Positions 12,721-27,128 of a DNA stretch of 64,000 nucleotides are shown here, piece after piece. Each line of letters starts with the position of its first letter. Within the stretch, counting starts at the first letter, position 1. The notes beneath the pieces are model-generated. The model saw nothing but the letters and a program-made list of their open reading frames with translations. It made no database searches and was not told the DNA's origin. This DNA comes from Lunularia cruciata (Eukaryota; Streptophyta; Marchantiopsida; Lunulariales; Lunulariaceae), in the NCBI GenBank assembly GCA_948567375.1, contig OX419759.1, positions 50,186,593-50,250,592 of the forward strand, read 5' to 3'. The position numbers and the translations under genes were made by a program.

Positions 12721-14394
12721 CATTCAAGCTTCAATTATTAAGCCAAGTTGGTTGCGGTAAGTGCATCCATGGTCACATTTGAAGTAAATGGCCTTTTGGT
12801 TTGACCTGCTTTGTGTTATGATGTAGCCTTGCTCCATGGTCTAGTCCTTGGTTTTTTGAATGAGGAGTTCTAAGGATGAATTGAATCTTGACAGTGGAGG
12901 GAGCATTGTTTGAGATGAGGTTAGGATAGACTTGCCTATAAGTCCTAAAGGTGATGACAACATGAAAATAGGTGTGGAGTATAATATGAGGATCATATTT
13001 TAATGACCTGAAAAATTATAATATAGGACTTGATGCATATACACTAAGTAACTAAAAGGGATTTATATTAAGGGTTAAGTTTTCCAGATCTTTCCTTGTC
13101 AAATTTTGTATCATCATCTGGGCAATAAAGATGTCAAGTTAATGAGGAACCAAGAATATGCAGAACACAAACCAAACATGTTTAGAAGACCTTTCAACCA
13201 CAAGAACACAACCATGTAATTTTTTTTGTACTTTGTGAGCTATATATAACTCCTATATGTTGACATGCTACCAACTAGTGTGTATATGGTAGCCATAAAG
13301 TTTTGTGCACTACAGATTAAAGGATTATCATGTAACATTGCTTTATACACCTAGGTGATGACAACTAACTTGGAATTTGGTGTAAAATAAAGGTTGCTTG
13401 AGAGTAAATTGTGCCTATCTGAATTCATGTAGAGCAATACACAAGATGACTTAGGCAATGAGTATGGTTTTTAATCATTGGAGAAACTTATCAACAAGTG
13501 TCTATATTATGTTCAATTGTTGCTTGTTTTAACTTCTCTATGATTTGAGATTGATAATAGGTTTTTGTCTAAAACACAAACAGGAAATTGCAGATCGTAA
13601 ATCAGGCAAGTCTACTTGAAGTGGGAAATCTACCCAACAAAGACAAAACACTTTGAAAACCTCATCAATCTGAGTTTTTTGTGCAATATATGTCAATGAA
13701 GATAATCAATAGAAAGTGTCTTCCTAGCAAGCCAACTCCATCCTTCTTTAGAACTATCAAGAGAATATGAGGCAACTTTATAATCTATTAGAATTGCGGT
13801 AACCTATGCTACTAAGTATCAAGTACACAAAATCTGATGGTGTCAAAGTAACTATGGATCCAATTGTGTGCAATGGGGATGACCTTCTACTTGGAAAAAT
13901 AAAGAAAAAGCATTACAACAAACTATGTTGTGAAACAAAAACCTCAAAATAGCTCAAAATAATCTTGCATTTGCATCTTAGTAAAATAAAATTAGTCAAT
14001 ATCTTGTACGCTTACAAATGAGTAAAATCATAATATTACTATATGAAAATTGCAAGATTGTTGGAAGATTGATTGAAATTGCATTTGTTCTTAAGAACAT
14101 CATGCAATATAAAGAGGATAGAAGACTTATTAATGAGGATGATCAAATAGAGCAAATCTACAATGGATATGAAGAGAAGTTGGGGAAGTTGGAGAAATTT
14201 ACCACAAAACAAAGCTACTCAAACAAGCTCCAACACTTACTTTTACACGGATTCTTGTTTTTGAAATTGTAGGATAGTTACAAAGGACACACCTCATGAT
14301 TGGGGTTGAGATTAACCGTAAAACACAACTTCTACAATGAACTACAATACTTGATTTTGCTGGATGCCCAAGAATCCACCACCAAATTTAGTAG

Positions 14395-14535
14395 GGATGT
14401 GGAAATATAAAAAAACATTGTTTAATTTCTGCTAATGTATGATTCCCTAACCTAGTGGGAGGTGTAACCTAAGACTCTCAAACTTGGCACAAGGTATGGA
14501 ATTTTAAAAAAAAGGGTGTGGAAATATCAGTTCCC
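14395..14535 (-). repeat. Right inverted repeat of the MULE
   Basis: On the minus strand it starts GGGAACTGATATTTCCACACC and matches the left repeat, with an extra stretch of about 50 bp in the middle. The next bases outward (ATAATTAAT) do not repeat the left flank. Confidence 0.5.
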
Positions 14536-17500
14536 ATAATTAATCAATAGATATTTATTTCTCTATAAAGAGTATTGGTCAAGGGAGACTGATAACTTTA
14601 GATGATGCATAATGTTGCTATTTATGACAAAACAACCAAACTAAGTGATACTTCTCTTAATACTCTAATAATATAGGCAGTATGATATACAATATATGGT
14701 ATCATATCTTACTTGCCAAAGATTGTATTATTTCCTTTGCATTCTAGGGAAGGGTTAGGTATCATGGTCAAGATATCCATCAAAATTCAAACCTTTTAAC
14801 AGATACATCATTTTTAAGGTTATTATGATCAACAGATTATCCAATTGTTTTTATGTGTAGTTATCAATATTAAGAAGATATAATATAGTTGATATGTCTT
14901 TATTATAACCCAAATTTATCACATTCTCCTACTTTGTTGATATCATATTATCATGTAAATAAGAAAACATATTTTACTTAAATTATGTGTTATATTTATA
15001 GAGTTTTTTTGAGGTCAAAATACTAAAAATGCTCTACAAGTGTTTTCTAGCTTCATTTGGGTATGAAGCATTTTTTATCATTTTGATTATTATAAAAAAT
15101 AAGAAAAATATTTGGATTATGATTCAAATAAAAATTTAGATGGTTTATCTATATTTATGGTGTTTGAAAGCTTAATTTTACAATGCTAGAAAATGATAGA
15201 ATTACTAGTGTAATAAACACTTGGAAACACTAGGAAATAATTAAACCTCTAGAGCAGGAACAAAACATAGCATAGAAAATTCAGTGGATTTGGAAAAATA
15301 TTAGTGGACCTGAAAGAAAAATCTTTCTCATTCTTGTAGAGTTTATAAGCATTGGGAGAATCTAGATTTCAACCTAGAATAATTATAAATCCCATAATAT
15401 ATATGCTATACATATAAAAAATTAAACCAAATATATTATTTACATGATTTTATAATTTTATCTTAAAAAATTTTGACTTCTTTTGTTATGTGATACTCCA
15501 GATATGTGTAGTAAAGTTCAATCTACAAGGTAAGCAAGATATCCAAGGTTTGGAGAATTGAATACAGTAGAAGTGTTTATCTCCTTTGCTACAATGGTTT
15601 TGTATACACAATGTTCTTACTAAATTTTGAGATATAATAATCTATCAAAGAAGAAAAAAAACTAAACTTGATACATTTGGATGAATTATATTTCTTATAA
15701 TTAAAACTCTAGTTTTCATTTTAAATTGGGTGATTAAAATATTTGTTAATAAACAACATTATGAGTACTAAATGGTAAAGAATAAATTATTTTCTCATCT
15801 CAAATTTTATTTGACTTTTCAAAAGATATGGCTAAATTTGAACTTAGGACAGAATAAAAAAGAAGAAGAAAAGACCAAAGCTAATTGAATGGACAAAACA
15901 CTCAACATGTTCTTAACTAGTGTTTGAGTTGCCTCCATCCTCACTCAGATTTTATTCAAGAATGATTATCAAGGCAACAAGTCCATATGTTAACACATTG
16001 CCTTTCACGAATTTGCAAATAAGTGTTTGTAGTTGCTTTTTACTGATTAAGAAAGTCAAATAGAAGCAAAGTTAACTTCGATATATCCATAGCTTGCTTT
16101 CAAAATTTCCTAATTTCACTATGATTTGTAACTCTATATGATTTGGAAAATTATTTACCAATTATGCATCTAGACTTCCATTGCATATTATTGAATTAAA
16201 TATTTTCATGGAATGGTCCTTACTTCGTCTCCAATATGTATGCTATCTAGAAGGGAATCTCCCAAAGATAATTCTCTGCATCATGCAAATGAGCATATTC
16301 ATAGAAAATCCCTAAAAATATTATACTCAGTGTGTTCATTGAGTGTAATACACACAAGGGTTCAAAAAAGTAACCTGCAGAAAGAAATCATCAGCCGAGA
16401 GAGAGAGAGATCACTGCCCTAAACATCAAGCGCGTGATTTGTGCTTGCAAAATCAAAGAGTCACTTTGAATTTTTTGATCACTTTTTGTTAATGAAGAAA
16501 AGTGCGATCGCGTAAGAACAAGAACAATAGGGAAATCCCATCAAGAGGTACAAGGATACGACACAAGAAGTAAAATGGGGCTAAGACCCAATATTTGTTT
16601 TAACTTGCAAAAGAAAATCATCAGCTTTAAGAGAGAGATCACTAACCTGGACATCAAGATCAAGAGCGTGAATTGTGCCGGCAAAATCAAAGAGTCACCT
16701 GAAGTTTGAGCAATTGTTATTAAATATAAATTATGTTATTGTTTCTTGAAGCAATTTAAGTAATTAGGAGCCAACAACATAACATAAAACGATAACTTTT
16801 TCTATTGCAATCAATAGATATTTAACACAATTCTGAATAGGTTAGCTAAGATATTGAGCAAGCTAGAGACTATGCTACTACCAAAGCTAAGTTCTCTAGC
16901 ATTCAAGTGAACATCATAGAAATTAACTCACCGGTAGTACTAGGCTCTATTCTGATGAAAAAAATTGTTGACTTGTTTAGCAAAGTTTGCTAATGTTCTA
17001 CTATATATATAGTAGAACATTCAAGTTAGTCAATAAAGTTTTTGTTCTGCATGATTATTTAGTAGAAATCTTATAGTTACAGCAGTCTTGGATTTGATTT
17101 TGCATAACTCAAAGCTTAGCTTAAATCTAAGTTTGTTGATGTCAAGACGCCGAAGATGGAATTAAATGGATGTTCAAACTTTATGATCTTTAGATGTGGC
17201 TTTTTTCTTTGGAGTGGATGTTAGTAAGTTTCAAACATGAGTTCAAATAAGGAATGTGTCTCATTGAAACATCTAAGAATGTTAGTGTTTGAATTCGATA
17301 AAGTCAAACAAAAATGTAAAATTGATCTATCGATAAATAACACAATTCCATTTGCCTTAGACAAACTAGTGTTTCAATATGTCACAAGTTATGGATTACC
17401 AGAAATGATAACCAGAAGTAATATGTAACAAGTTATGGATTGACAGAAGCAGAATAGTGATATCAACGTGTAACTTAAATAAATGGTGGATCGTTCACAA

Positions 17501-20500
17501 AATGATGATGATTTTGGCTTCTTTTGTGCTAATTTATCAAGTAGTCCCATTGATAAGAGGGATGCGATAAAATAACACATTGTGAGACTTGAGTACTTGG
17601 ATTGGTGTACATCTTTAGTGACTAGGAATAAACCTCTAAAAATTTGTACATATTTTGCCATGTTCCTTATTATTGCAGGTTCTGAAAAATCTAAAAGAAG
17701 GATATGCTAAAATTTTAGTACAAATAGTTAACTTTATACAGAAAATCTTGTCCTTGATGAATTGAATTTATTGAGTACCGTGAAAACAGATTTTTTTTTC
17801 ACCTAGATATTTGATTTGATCTCAAACTGTTTGAAATAAGTAGTTCTCATATTTTCTCTAAGGTCTTGTATTGATTTGAATGTATTTTTTAACGAAACTC
17901 CCTTTTTAAGTGTTTGATTTATGAATTTACTTTCAGACCAACTAATTAAGAGTTGACTACCACTCTAGGTTCATCCAGAAATATAAAAGTTATCTTTATC
18001 TTTTGAGAGGTAATCAAAATTTGTAGAATGATAGCTTTTTGATCTAAAATCTTGCAATGCTTTCTTTGGAATGAACTTGAACTTTTTTTTGAACATGATA
18101 CGATAAATCTTTTGCACTGAAGGATGTGTATGCCTTAACCAAGAATTGATACTCCAATATTTGCTAGATAAAGTGACTTCTAGTTTAGGATTTCATTATT
18201 TCCACAACTTGGCCAATTTAATCATTGGTAAACCAAAATGAATAATATTTGTATTCTTGACTAAGCTAATTTTAAAAGGAAATACAAGTAGTCATAAATT
18301 TCTTATTGTCTCTTTTAGTATTATCCAAATGAAGGTTCAATATGATATGTAATTCTCCATCCTATTCCAAAATGATATTTTGAATGATAATGATTGCAAG
18401 ATTTGTATTGATTATAATTTTTCTATGCATAAAATAGTATAGCTTGTAAATTATTTTCTAAAATAAGTGTATCCATTACATGAGTGCCTATTTGATTGTT
18501 TTTATCTTTGCTTTTAGGACAAGAAAGCAAACATGGTAGGGAAATATTGGCTTCTTTCATACTATTAATCCAAATACCCAAGTATTAGTCACCATCCTTA
18601 TAGTACAATGTACTATAAGGATTTTAAGGATTTTTAAAGTCAAATTAAGGATGTACCCAAGTATTAGTCACCATCCTTGCTAAAATTTCACTCTCTTCTT
18701 TTTATTCTTGCAAAGCAAATGGAGTTTGTGAGATGCAATTTGGTAAGAGACCATTACAAACTTGAAATCATTGGATGATCTTATGTGGTAGAATTTTATA
18801 GTAGTATATGCAAAAAAGGATCCGTTAACAACCTAGTACAAATACGTAAGTATAGACAATGGAACTAAGAAATATCAAAATAATGATAAAGTTCATATTT
18901 TGAATAGAAGACAACTTGGAAAAATATATTAACTTGAAAATAATTAATAAATTTTATAATATATAGGAAGTATGGGTAAATAACCTTATAAATAGCAAGA
19001 ACTACCTAGTATAATTCAACCTTTAGTTCAGCATAAGATTTTCAATTGAAAATTATTTATTTGCTTAGAATTTTGGATTTTGATATTTGGAAAAAATATT
19101 TGCTTAGAATTTTTAATTTGAAAAATGCTTTTAAAACTTGTTGAACTCAATCTATTGAGATCCTACATATCCATGAATACTTTGCAATAATCATAAATTC
19201 CTCTTTTGGAGAATTAGTTAGAAGATTATAAATATTAACATATATAAAATATCCTTTGGGAAAACATCTAGCTATTCTAATAAAAGATGCCTAAGATTAG
19301 TGTATTTGTCAAACACAACCACTTGTTACGATATTAGAATTTCCCAAGGATGTAATTTGTGCTATTTGGATATGATATATTCCATAAACTTTATTGAAAG
19401 CTTCCTTACCATTTGGCAAACCGCCATATCAAATGTATTTCCTATTATCCATATGTGGAAAATCTTGTTATAAGTAAAAGAACTCCTGGATATATTTGAT
19501 TATGAATCATGCTTCTTGCATTATCTTGAGCTTCTTCAGTTGAATAGTTATTTGTGCAAAAAAACCATCTAGTTTTATAAATAAAGAAGAGACATGTGTT
19601 GAGATATTATAGCTTTGCTATATAGTCTTGCTTTCTTAAAGTTTACCAATTGGCTTTAGTTCCATAAAAATGTTTGTCTTAGATGAAGAAAACATAACTC
19701 TATTTATGATACAAAACTAGATGTAATTTTTTTTGTATCCTTAGCTTCTTGGAGCTCACAAGATATACTTCCAACTTTTACTCTTATGTTTCAAAGAGTT
19801 ACAATGCTACAATCACTATTTTGAGAAATTTTCAATTTAATTGGAATTGATTACGGAAATTTTTATCTCCCAGTTTGTATTTTCTGTCTATGTAGCATAA
19901 AGAAATATCCTCTTCCTCAACTTTGTCAATTGGTATAGTTTATTTGACAAGATTACTAACTTGGAGAAAGTAACAATAGCCCCTTTAAACCAATTAACAC
20001 AAGGTGAAATCTTAACCAAAAACTTTGAACTAGAATCCATGTTTGACTTAGACTTAGACTCTATGATTCTGACTTCTCTAAGGATTTCTCTATATTATCC
20101 AATCAACTATCTCTAAAAGCAAGTGATGATTGGATTTATTCCCTATAGATGTAATACCTCAACAATCATGTGACCCATCTTTGGAAGAGTCACTTTCTAG
20201 AACTTGTTCTAATATATTCCCAATATCATCTATTATGTTCTCTTGACTTGGCAATCAACATACACTAAGATTAACCTAAGATATGATATGATCTCTATAT
20301 TCATCAACTTGCTTATTTGGCTCTTGTAATGCAAAATGGCTGACCTTTGCAGTTGGAACTTATACATGCAAAACAGTCCAAAGAAACATATTCCAAATTT
20401 TATTCCCAAAGCATACTTAGTGTTATATTTTTAGATTTTCATAAAATGGTTGCATTTATTACCTAGAGATATTTATTATAATAAAAAATATTATCCAAGA

Positions 20501-23500
20501 TACTTTACTTTATCTATCTCATTTATAAAATTATACAAATCACCAAAATGAAAATTTGTCCAGCTATGAAGACATGATATATTTGACCAATAAAAAAGGA
20601 TCATGTTTGAACAACTATAGTACAATAACGGGTGGTTAATTCCACTTGAGATCTTAATAAATTCTTTAAGTCAAATTGTTGTTAGCCATATTGATAATTT
20701 GGTAAATGCAAAGAAATTTCTTCAAAATCAAATCATTTGTATGAAACCTCCAAATATTTATGTATTGGATCAAATGTAAAGATCAAAGAAAAATATCTAA
20801 ACATGAGAAATGTTGGAAATCTATAATTTCTAGAACTCAAGGATCAAATTCTGATTATAAAAATCAGTTTAATTAGAACCTATCAATTTTAGGAGGTTTG
20901 GATGGATAGAAGAAAATTTAATGCAAGTTTTGTGAGTAATAGTTTAGTTCAATTTTGAGGATTGGAAGTATGAAAGAGAAAATCTCTTAAATTTTCTCCT
21001 ATTTGGACATATTTCCTAAATTTCCAAATTTTGAGGAGATATTTCTTTTTCATTTATGATGTATATGTGTAAGATGTACCTTATGAAGGGAATACTTAAT
21101 TCTTCTTTGTATATTTTCTTGTGCTTATCTTCTCTACTTTCCTTGGTTTAGGCTTGCATGTTTGCAAAAATAGTCATTTTCTATCTTCCATTTTGATATT
21201 ACCATTTCTTGCTTCACATCATTTTTAGATTATCCTTCCTTCTACTAACTTCCCCTATAAACTTCATTATGCTTTGCAAGATGGCACCCAAGAAGTGGAT
21301 TTGTAATATTCTAGTTAGATTTTATAATTCTTTACAATGAGATGTAATTGCTACTTTTTTCATCTATTTTATTTAAGGAGGATAGATGGTATCAAAGGGA
21401 TGCAGCAAGGATTTGGAGTGTCAATATCCTTAGGAGAAGCATCTCTTTAGTGATAACATGATGCGGTTGAGATTTATTGTAATGTTGTTATTACTTTGTC
21501 GTCTTTGATTTATGGAGAATGAAAGTTGACAAAAGGATCTTTAGTAAAATTTTCAATTTTCTAGTAGAAGCAACCATTTAGTGGTAGCTTGTTGTAGATG
21601 GGAATGATCATTAAAGCAATTATGGTGAAGCATACTGATAAAAATATGCTTATTTGGCATTCTTGGTGATTCAAAGCAAGGAACCAATTTTATACTTGAT
21701 GAAGATTAATACTTGGATGGTAAAATTGCTCCTAAAAGCTCTTTGAAGTAAGATATTTGAGTAACAATCAAGGGAATCAGGCAGTAGAAGCTTCTTAAAA
21801 AGTATGTGTGCTTGATATAAAAGTGCATTGTGCAAATAATGTATACGTGTATAAGGGTTCTTGGAGTTGTATTTGTTAATGCTCCATACATATATTTTTA
21901 GGATATGAATCTTATAGACATACCTCTTAACTCAACTATGCTTGTATATGAGCTTGGCAATTAAACTATTTACTTACTTTTTGAAATGCATTTTTTACAG
22001 ACAATGCTTATGCCTATTCCTAAGAAGTCTTGTTTCTGTTGTGTTATTTGTTCTCAAAATACACTTTGCATCATGGAAATATAATACAATATGTAAAGTG
22101 TTTTCTCTCTCTCTTATGTTGATTTCTCCTTATTTTTGGAAGATTTGGTTGAGAATTTCTCAGAATACATTTTGCATGTATAATATTTTTTATTTCCTAA
22201 AACAAATTTTTACGTTGTAAATTCTCATGTTTTTGTCAATTTTTTCCTTCTAGGTGCTCCACTTTCTATACTTGTTTTTGGAGAAATATTACGATGTATA
22301 TGGTTCAAAGAGTGCTCTTGTGAAGTTAACTATCAAAGAAGAGATCATTACTTGATAATACATGGGTCTCGAGAGCTTTATGATAAGTGGAAGGAGATGG
22401 ATAAGGCAAATTTGGTTGAGATAAGTGTAACTCCATAAATGGTTGCACAGTAGGGAGATCCTTCTATTATGGTGATTCCCAAGAAGCAAAAGTGCAGGTA
22501 ACTATATATGCAATAAGGAGCAAGTGTACAAAAAAGTGCTTCCAAAGTCACAAAGTTCTTAGCTCTAGCAAGAAAGTTAAGAAATTTGTCCATGTTGTAG
22601 TTGAAGTCTTTTTTTAATGATGCAAAATATCAGCCTAGTTATTATATTCCATCTATTAATGGCAGTAGTAGAGATATCATAAGGCCAGTTCTTTTATGCA
22701 AAGTGGATCTAACTCCAAGGATTTCAGAGGAGTTGAAATAAGTTGAACTTTAATGTTTTTGGATGATTTTTGTAAGATACCAAATGCATGTCAAGGAAAA
22801 AATGAGATATATAAGGAAGGGAAGTACTATCACAACCCACTTGGACAAAATTGAGCAACCAAAGAAGGAAAATTAGCTACGATTTCATCGGACAATTTAA
22901 CAGCAAGTTTATGGATCTTTTAGCCAAGTCACATGTGCTATATTATGGTTATCTATCTTTATTTATTTTAAGAATTATAATTATGATTTTTTATGTAAGG
23001 TATATAATTTATAAGCATGAATATTAACCATTGATTAAAATGAAAATTAGCAATTTAATTTGTAGTAGAATATTGGCACTAATAATCCCTTGATGAGGGA
23101 GGAAAGAAGACACAAGCATGGGAGAGAGCCTTGGTGATATTGACCCAAGTAGTTAAGCTATCCTATGCATGGGACAAGCATTGTCATAGCAAGAGCCTTC
23201 TCTTTTAGAAAAGATAAACCTTATAAGGGTAACTTATAACAATGGCAAGAGATGGATCTAAAAATGAATGGATGACCAATATTACATTCTTCATCAACTA
23301 GTAAAGTCATTGTAGATTGTATGATCACATGCTTGTTCATAGATGATCAGAAGGAAAATTATAAAGATTTGCAAGTCCATGATCTATGAGAAAATTTCAC
23401 ACCAAGTTCAGCTATGAAAATTGTTTAGAAGTACATAAAGTTTATAAATCTCAATAGGATAGTTCTCATAGAGAAATTTTACCAAGTATGTCTCTCACCC

Positions 23501-24044
23501 AAGAGATACACTTGAATGATAATTCTATGTACATTATGTGCTAGAAGGATGAGAAGTTATTATTAAGCACTATAAGATCATAATTAAAAGAGAATCTCAT
23601 TCACTCTCCAAATCTTTCATTCTCCCTCAAGTCACTCATTCTTTCAAATGCCAAAGCTTATCCAAAATAGCCTATAAGAGAACAAGTAACCAATATCAAC
23701 ATAGTTCCTTCTCTTACATGCACAAAAGGGTCCTTTAGAGTTAGAGGTTCCTCAAAGATTAACATTATAAAAAAAGCTCTCTCAAGTAGCCAATCACACT
23801 CTATGCTTACTAAATATAAGTAACACTCAAGAAACTTCATTTTGCTCACTCACTCCATACTCCAAGCTCACTAAGGAATATATTACATTCACATCCTAAG
23901 CCCCACCTTATAAACTCATAAAAATTACCACAGTAAATGCCTTAGTGAACCCCATACTTTACCTAATTACCCTTAGGCAAGAAATCCTTGGTCAATTTTC
24001 ATTCACATCTTTAGCCTCACATGCATTCTCGTGGAAGATTTCAA
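14536..24044. other. AT-rich unrecognised sequence, no supported gene
   Basis: This is about 9.5 kb of strongly AT-rich DNA with only short open frames. I looked for reverse transcriptase, integrase, transposase and tRNA patterns on both strands and found none I would defend. It is most likely very old, decayed repeat sequence. The only internal structure noted is the direct repeat at 16380-16712. Confidence 0.5.
16380..16712. repeat. Direct duplication of a roughly 100-bp block, about 230 bp apart
   Basis: A block with AAATCATCAGC, GAGAGAGATCACT, ACATCAAG and GGCAAAATCAAAGAGTCAC-like words occurs at about 16380-16475 and again at about 16610-16712. The first copy contains a GA microsatellite. 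The order of words is the same, so this is a tandem-like direct repeat with a 130-bp spacer. Confidence 0.7.
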
Positions 24045-24481
24045 TGCCATGATATTTATAGTACTAAAGCTAGTCTACTTGGATGTTGAAGTGATAATCT
24101 TGGCGGTCATTAGTACATTAGTAGTTTCTCATAGACTACTTAGTGGCAACCAGATTTTGTGTTAGGACTACTAATCACACCATGAGACCTATCGTCACTT
24201 GCACCATTTGCACCATTTGCACCGTTAGATGAACCATCAATGGCACCATTAGGGCTGGAGATCCAAGATGAACAAAGGGGTATACTTTCAAAGTGCAACT
24301 CTAGAGAACTCACTTCTTTGATATTGGGCCTTCGAGTTTTTGGCTATGGTATACAGAGATCAACAAACATCACCTAGAGTCTCTTAGCTAGAGTGCGTAT
24401 GGTTTGCTTGTAATTAGTGCACATTGTTTGCAGATTATTGAGTTGAGTATTGAGTTTGATCTGATTTGAATATGATTATTG
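24045..24481 (+). repeat. Copy A, terminal repeat A1
   Basis: Begins TGCCATGATATTTATAG and aligns along its length with A2 at 59574-60013. It stops matching at GATTATTG, where A2 continues into B2 but A1 runs into the leader. No B segment follows it on this side. Confidence 0.8.
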
Positions 24482-24559
24482 TTATTGTGTTTTGATTTGT
24501 GAGATGTTATTGGGTTATTGATTTGTGAGATGTTAAGAATAACTCTATTGTTTTGATTT

Positions 24560-26880
24560 CTTGTGATTGGGCCCAATCACAAGAATATTTTATGTTCATG
24601 TGAGGTGCCTTGATATTTAGAGCATTGATGTTCCAATGTGCTCTGAAAAATGAGGTTAGGGTGATGACCAATCAGACTACCTAAGTTTCTCTTTGGTGAA
24701 GTAAGAAGTGATGGACTACAGATTATGAGAGTGCATCTTATGATGACAACTTATAGGTTGTACTTCTCTCTAGTGTAGTGTAATTATCATAGTTAAGTTT
24801 ACATTAGTGGGTGGTTCTTGGTGGTGATACTTGGTAGTTATAGTTGCAATTTAGAATACATTGTCACAGTGGAGTTCTCCAAGGATCATTGAGGAGATTT
24901 TCTATAGTAAGTAATGTGTTACACATAATGGTGTTTGATATAAACCCATATCTCAAGTCCCAATGAAGAAGGAGATTGAATCCAATTTGGAGTTTGACAT
25001 GGGAGCTAATTCAATTTAGTGTGCACTACAATAGGGACCATTGAGTTGGATGACTTTATCCAAGAGTTTGATAGTTGGTGTGATTTGCAATAGATGTAGA
25101 ACCTGACTTTGTTCATACCTTTCATGGTATGGAAGAGGTTGTTCTAACACTTGGGAGGGTCCACTAATGGATGACTACCATGAGTTTAGGAGAGATCACT
25201 TGGAACTATGGATATAGTATTGGTCTCAAAACTACATCTTCATCACTTTAGGCTTGGTTTCTAGGGTATATTGGTAGTACCCACAAGTTCTAACTCTAGT
25301 AGCATTGGTGTATTTGATGGAGGTTCATTATCTGGAGATAGTACTATTACAAGTAGAGGTACCACTACAAGAGGTGGTGTATTATTGGGATTTAACCCCA
25401 TAGTGGAGTTCTTCCAAGGCTTGAGGTAGAACTACCATGGAGTGTGGATTGACAAGCTAAAGAGTAAGAGCAAGCGAGAGTTCTAATGAAAGGCTAGAGA
25501 GAGCTTAAGTGAGGTATATACTTGCATGAGATGGCTGATCAATTTCACTCAAGGAATTATTGAGGCCCAACTAGTCTAGTTTTGGTATGGGATATTGGAC
25601 ATAGAGTTGCAATGTAGAGTACTTGATGCTATGTTGTTACAAGTTACCTAATTGACTTTGGTGATAGCTTTTGGTTTGGATGAGCATATTGAGCTCAACA
25701 TGATGGAGGAGAGAGAGGTGACATCTGGATTTGGTAAGGAGGTCTCATCTATAGTTGTTACTTTTTCTAGAGTGTAACAAAGTGCACCACATTATATTGG
25801 TTTTCAAGAGCAAAGTGGATAGTCCTAATCTTATGGAGTGAGTGGAAGGCCTAGTAAATCTAGACTCTAATTGTCAATTTTTGGTCAATAGTAGCTAATG
25901 GGTAGGGAAGTTTCTTGTTAGCTTTATGGTGGATCTCACCACAAGAGAGAAGGATCCTAGGGTAATGGACATGATAACTTTGGAGTACCATAGCTAATTC
26001 AAAGACAATGTGACCAATGCAATAAATTTTGGTCATACTAATGATTGATGCTTTGACCTCTACCAAAAGTTACTGAATGGTAAGGCTATTACAACCGGTG
26101 GTAGAAGAGCTCCAAGTAATGGAGGAAGAGGTGGTAGTAGAGGAAGTACACTTAGTAGGAGCATAGTACTTGCCTTTGCTTTCAATATAACCATTGCTAC
26201 CTGGATTGAGTAATTGGAACAGAGATTGGCTAGCATAGCTATAGCTCAAAGGAGATAAGATTCAAACATTGAGGCTTCTACCTTATGTTGGTGAGAAAGA
26301 TATCCTAAATTTTGTATGCAGAATAACACATGTAGATGTATCTACCATAGGAACTAGGAGTGCAATACACGCTCCAAAGCCTAGACGAGCATCAATAGAG
26401 TTGGATCCACAAAGAGGAGAGGTTGGTAGGTCAAACTTCCTCAATCTTTTACACTCTTTGAGGCACTATAAACAACGTCCATGGATCCTAGATGTCCTAG
26501 TGTAGGTGGTGATGAAGTGCATGATGGACTAGATATTAGTCAGTCACTTGCTACTACAAAATTGAATCTAGCATGATTTTGGGGGCGCTTAGTTGATTAT
26601 GCGCTCCCCTTTGTTAAAGCCAATGACATGCTTACATTGAAAGTTAACCCAACTTTAGTGTTCCAATTGGTTGCCATAATTTTTGAGAGTAAGCATGATA
26701 TGGTTCTTGCTTCTAGAGTAGAGGTGGTTGATGGTGGAGTTGACTTGGTTGAGGAGTATGGGATCCATTCAACTACCAATGGTTTATGGCAGGTGGCAAC
26801 AATTAGGTTGAAGGAGTTATCAACTAGACTTACATTTGAGTGAGTTTGGTTCACACTTGGAGTTGTCTTATTGGACAACC
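24560..26880 (+). pseudogene. Copy A, leader and gag region (fossil)
   Basis: Aligns with the same region of copy C (31560-31700 and 38240-40600). Shared landmarks are CAGACTACCT..TTTCTCTTTGGTGA, a capsid-like stretch, and the downstream segment RAIEPxRASIELDPQRGEVG at about 26360-26430. Heavily decayed. Confidence 0.7.
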
Positions 26881-26924
26881 AAAGTGAGATGTTTTGATTG
26901 GTGGGACCTTCAAGGAAATTATAT

Positions 26925-27128
26925 AAACCATAGATGTCTTATTAGACTCTAGTGTGCAGCCCTTTATGTTAAGGAAGGTTATAATTGTTGGTCTTGGGCT
27001 ACAAAAGACCAATGTAAAGAGATGTCCATTTCAGATGCAAACATCTCTAGGGATGGTTCTACACAATACATCAAATATGGGGAGCTTATTGTTTAGATTT
27101 AGCCAAATCATTTGATTGCTACCTTTGT
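26925..27128 (+). pseudogene. Copy A, protease region (fossil)
   Basis: A VLLDS..QPFMLRK segment near 26930-26980 corresponds to VLLDSGAQPLMLGK in copy C, an aspartic protease active-site pattern. The region is cut at 27128 by insertion of element B and continues after 48174. Confidence 0.65.

Larger units (their letters stand above)
8758..14535 (-). mobile_element. Degraded Mutator-like element (MULE, FAR1-type transposase)
   Basis: A transposase-derived region on the minus strand (about 10.9-12.7 kb) lies between two inverted repeats: GGGAATTTATATTTCTACACC at the left, and on the minus strand GGGAACTGATATTTCCACACC at the right. The similarity continues inward with gaps for about 90-140 bp, which fits the long terminal inverted repeats of MULEs. 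The expected 9-bp target duplication is not obvious at these borders, so the exact outer limits are uncertain. The interior also holds a local tandem duplication and a GC-richer open frame near the left end. The whole element is about 5.8 kb and clearly inactive. Confidence 0.6.

Noticed and set aside
14018-14272. 84-residue open frame with ATG inside the MULE right part
   Set aside because: Lys/Ile/Glu-rich as expected by chance from AT-rich DNA; no recognisable family.
21942-22220. 92-residue hydrophobic open frame
   Set aside because: Phe/Leu/Ile-rich product of T-rich DNA; no start context or domain to support a gene.
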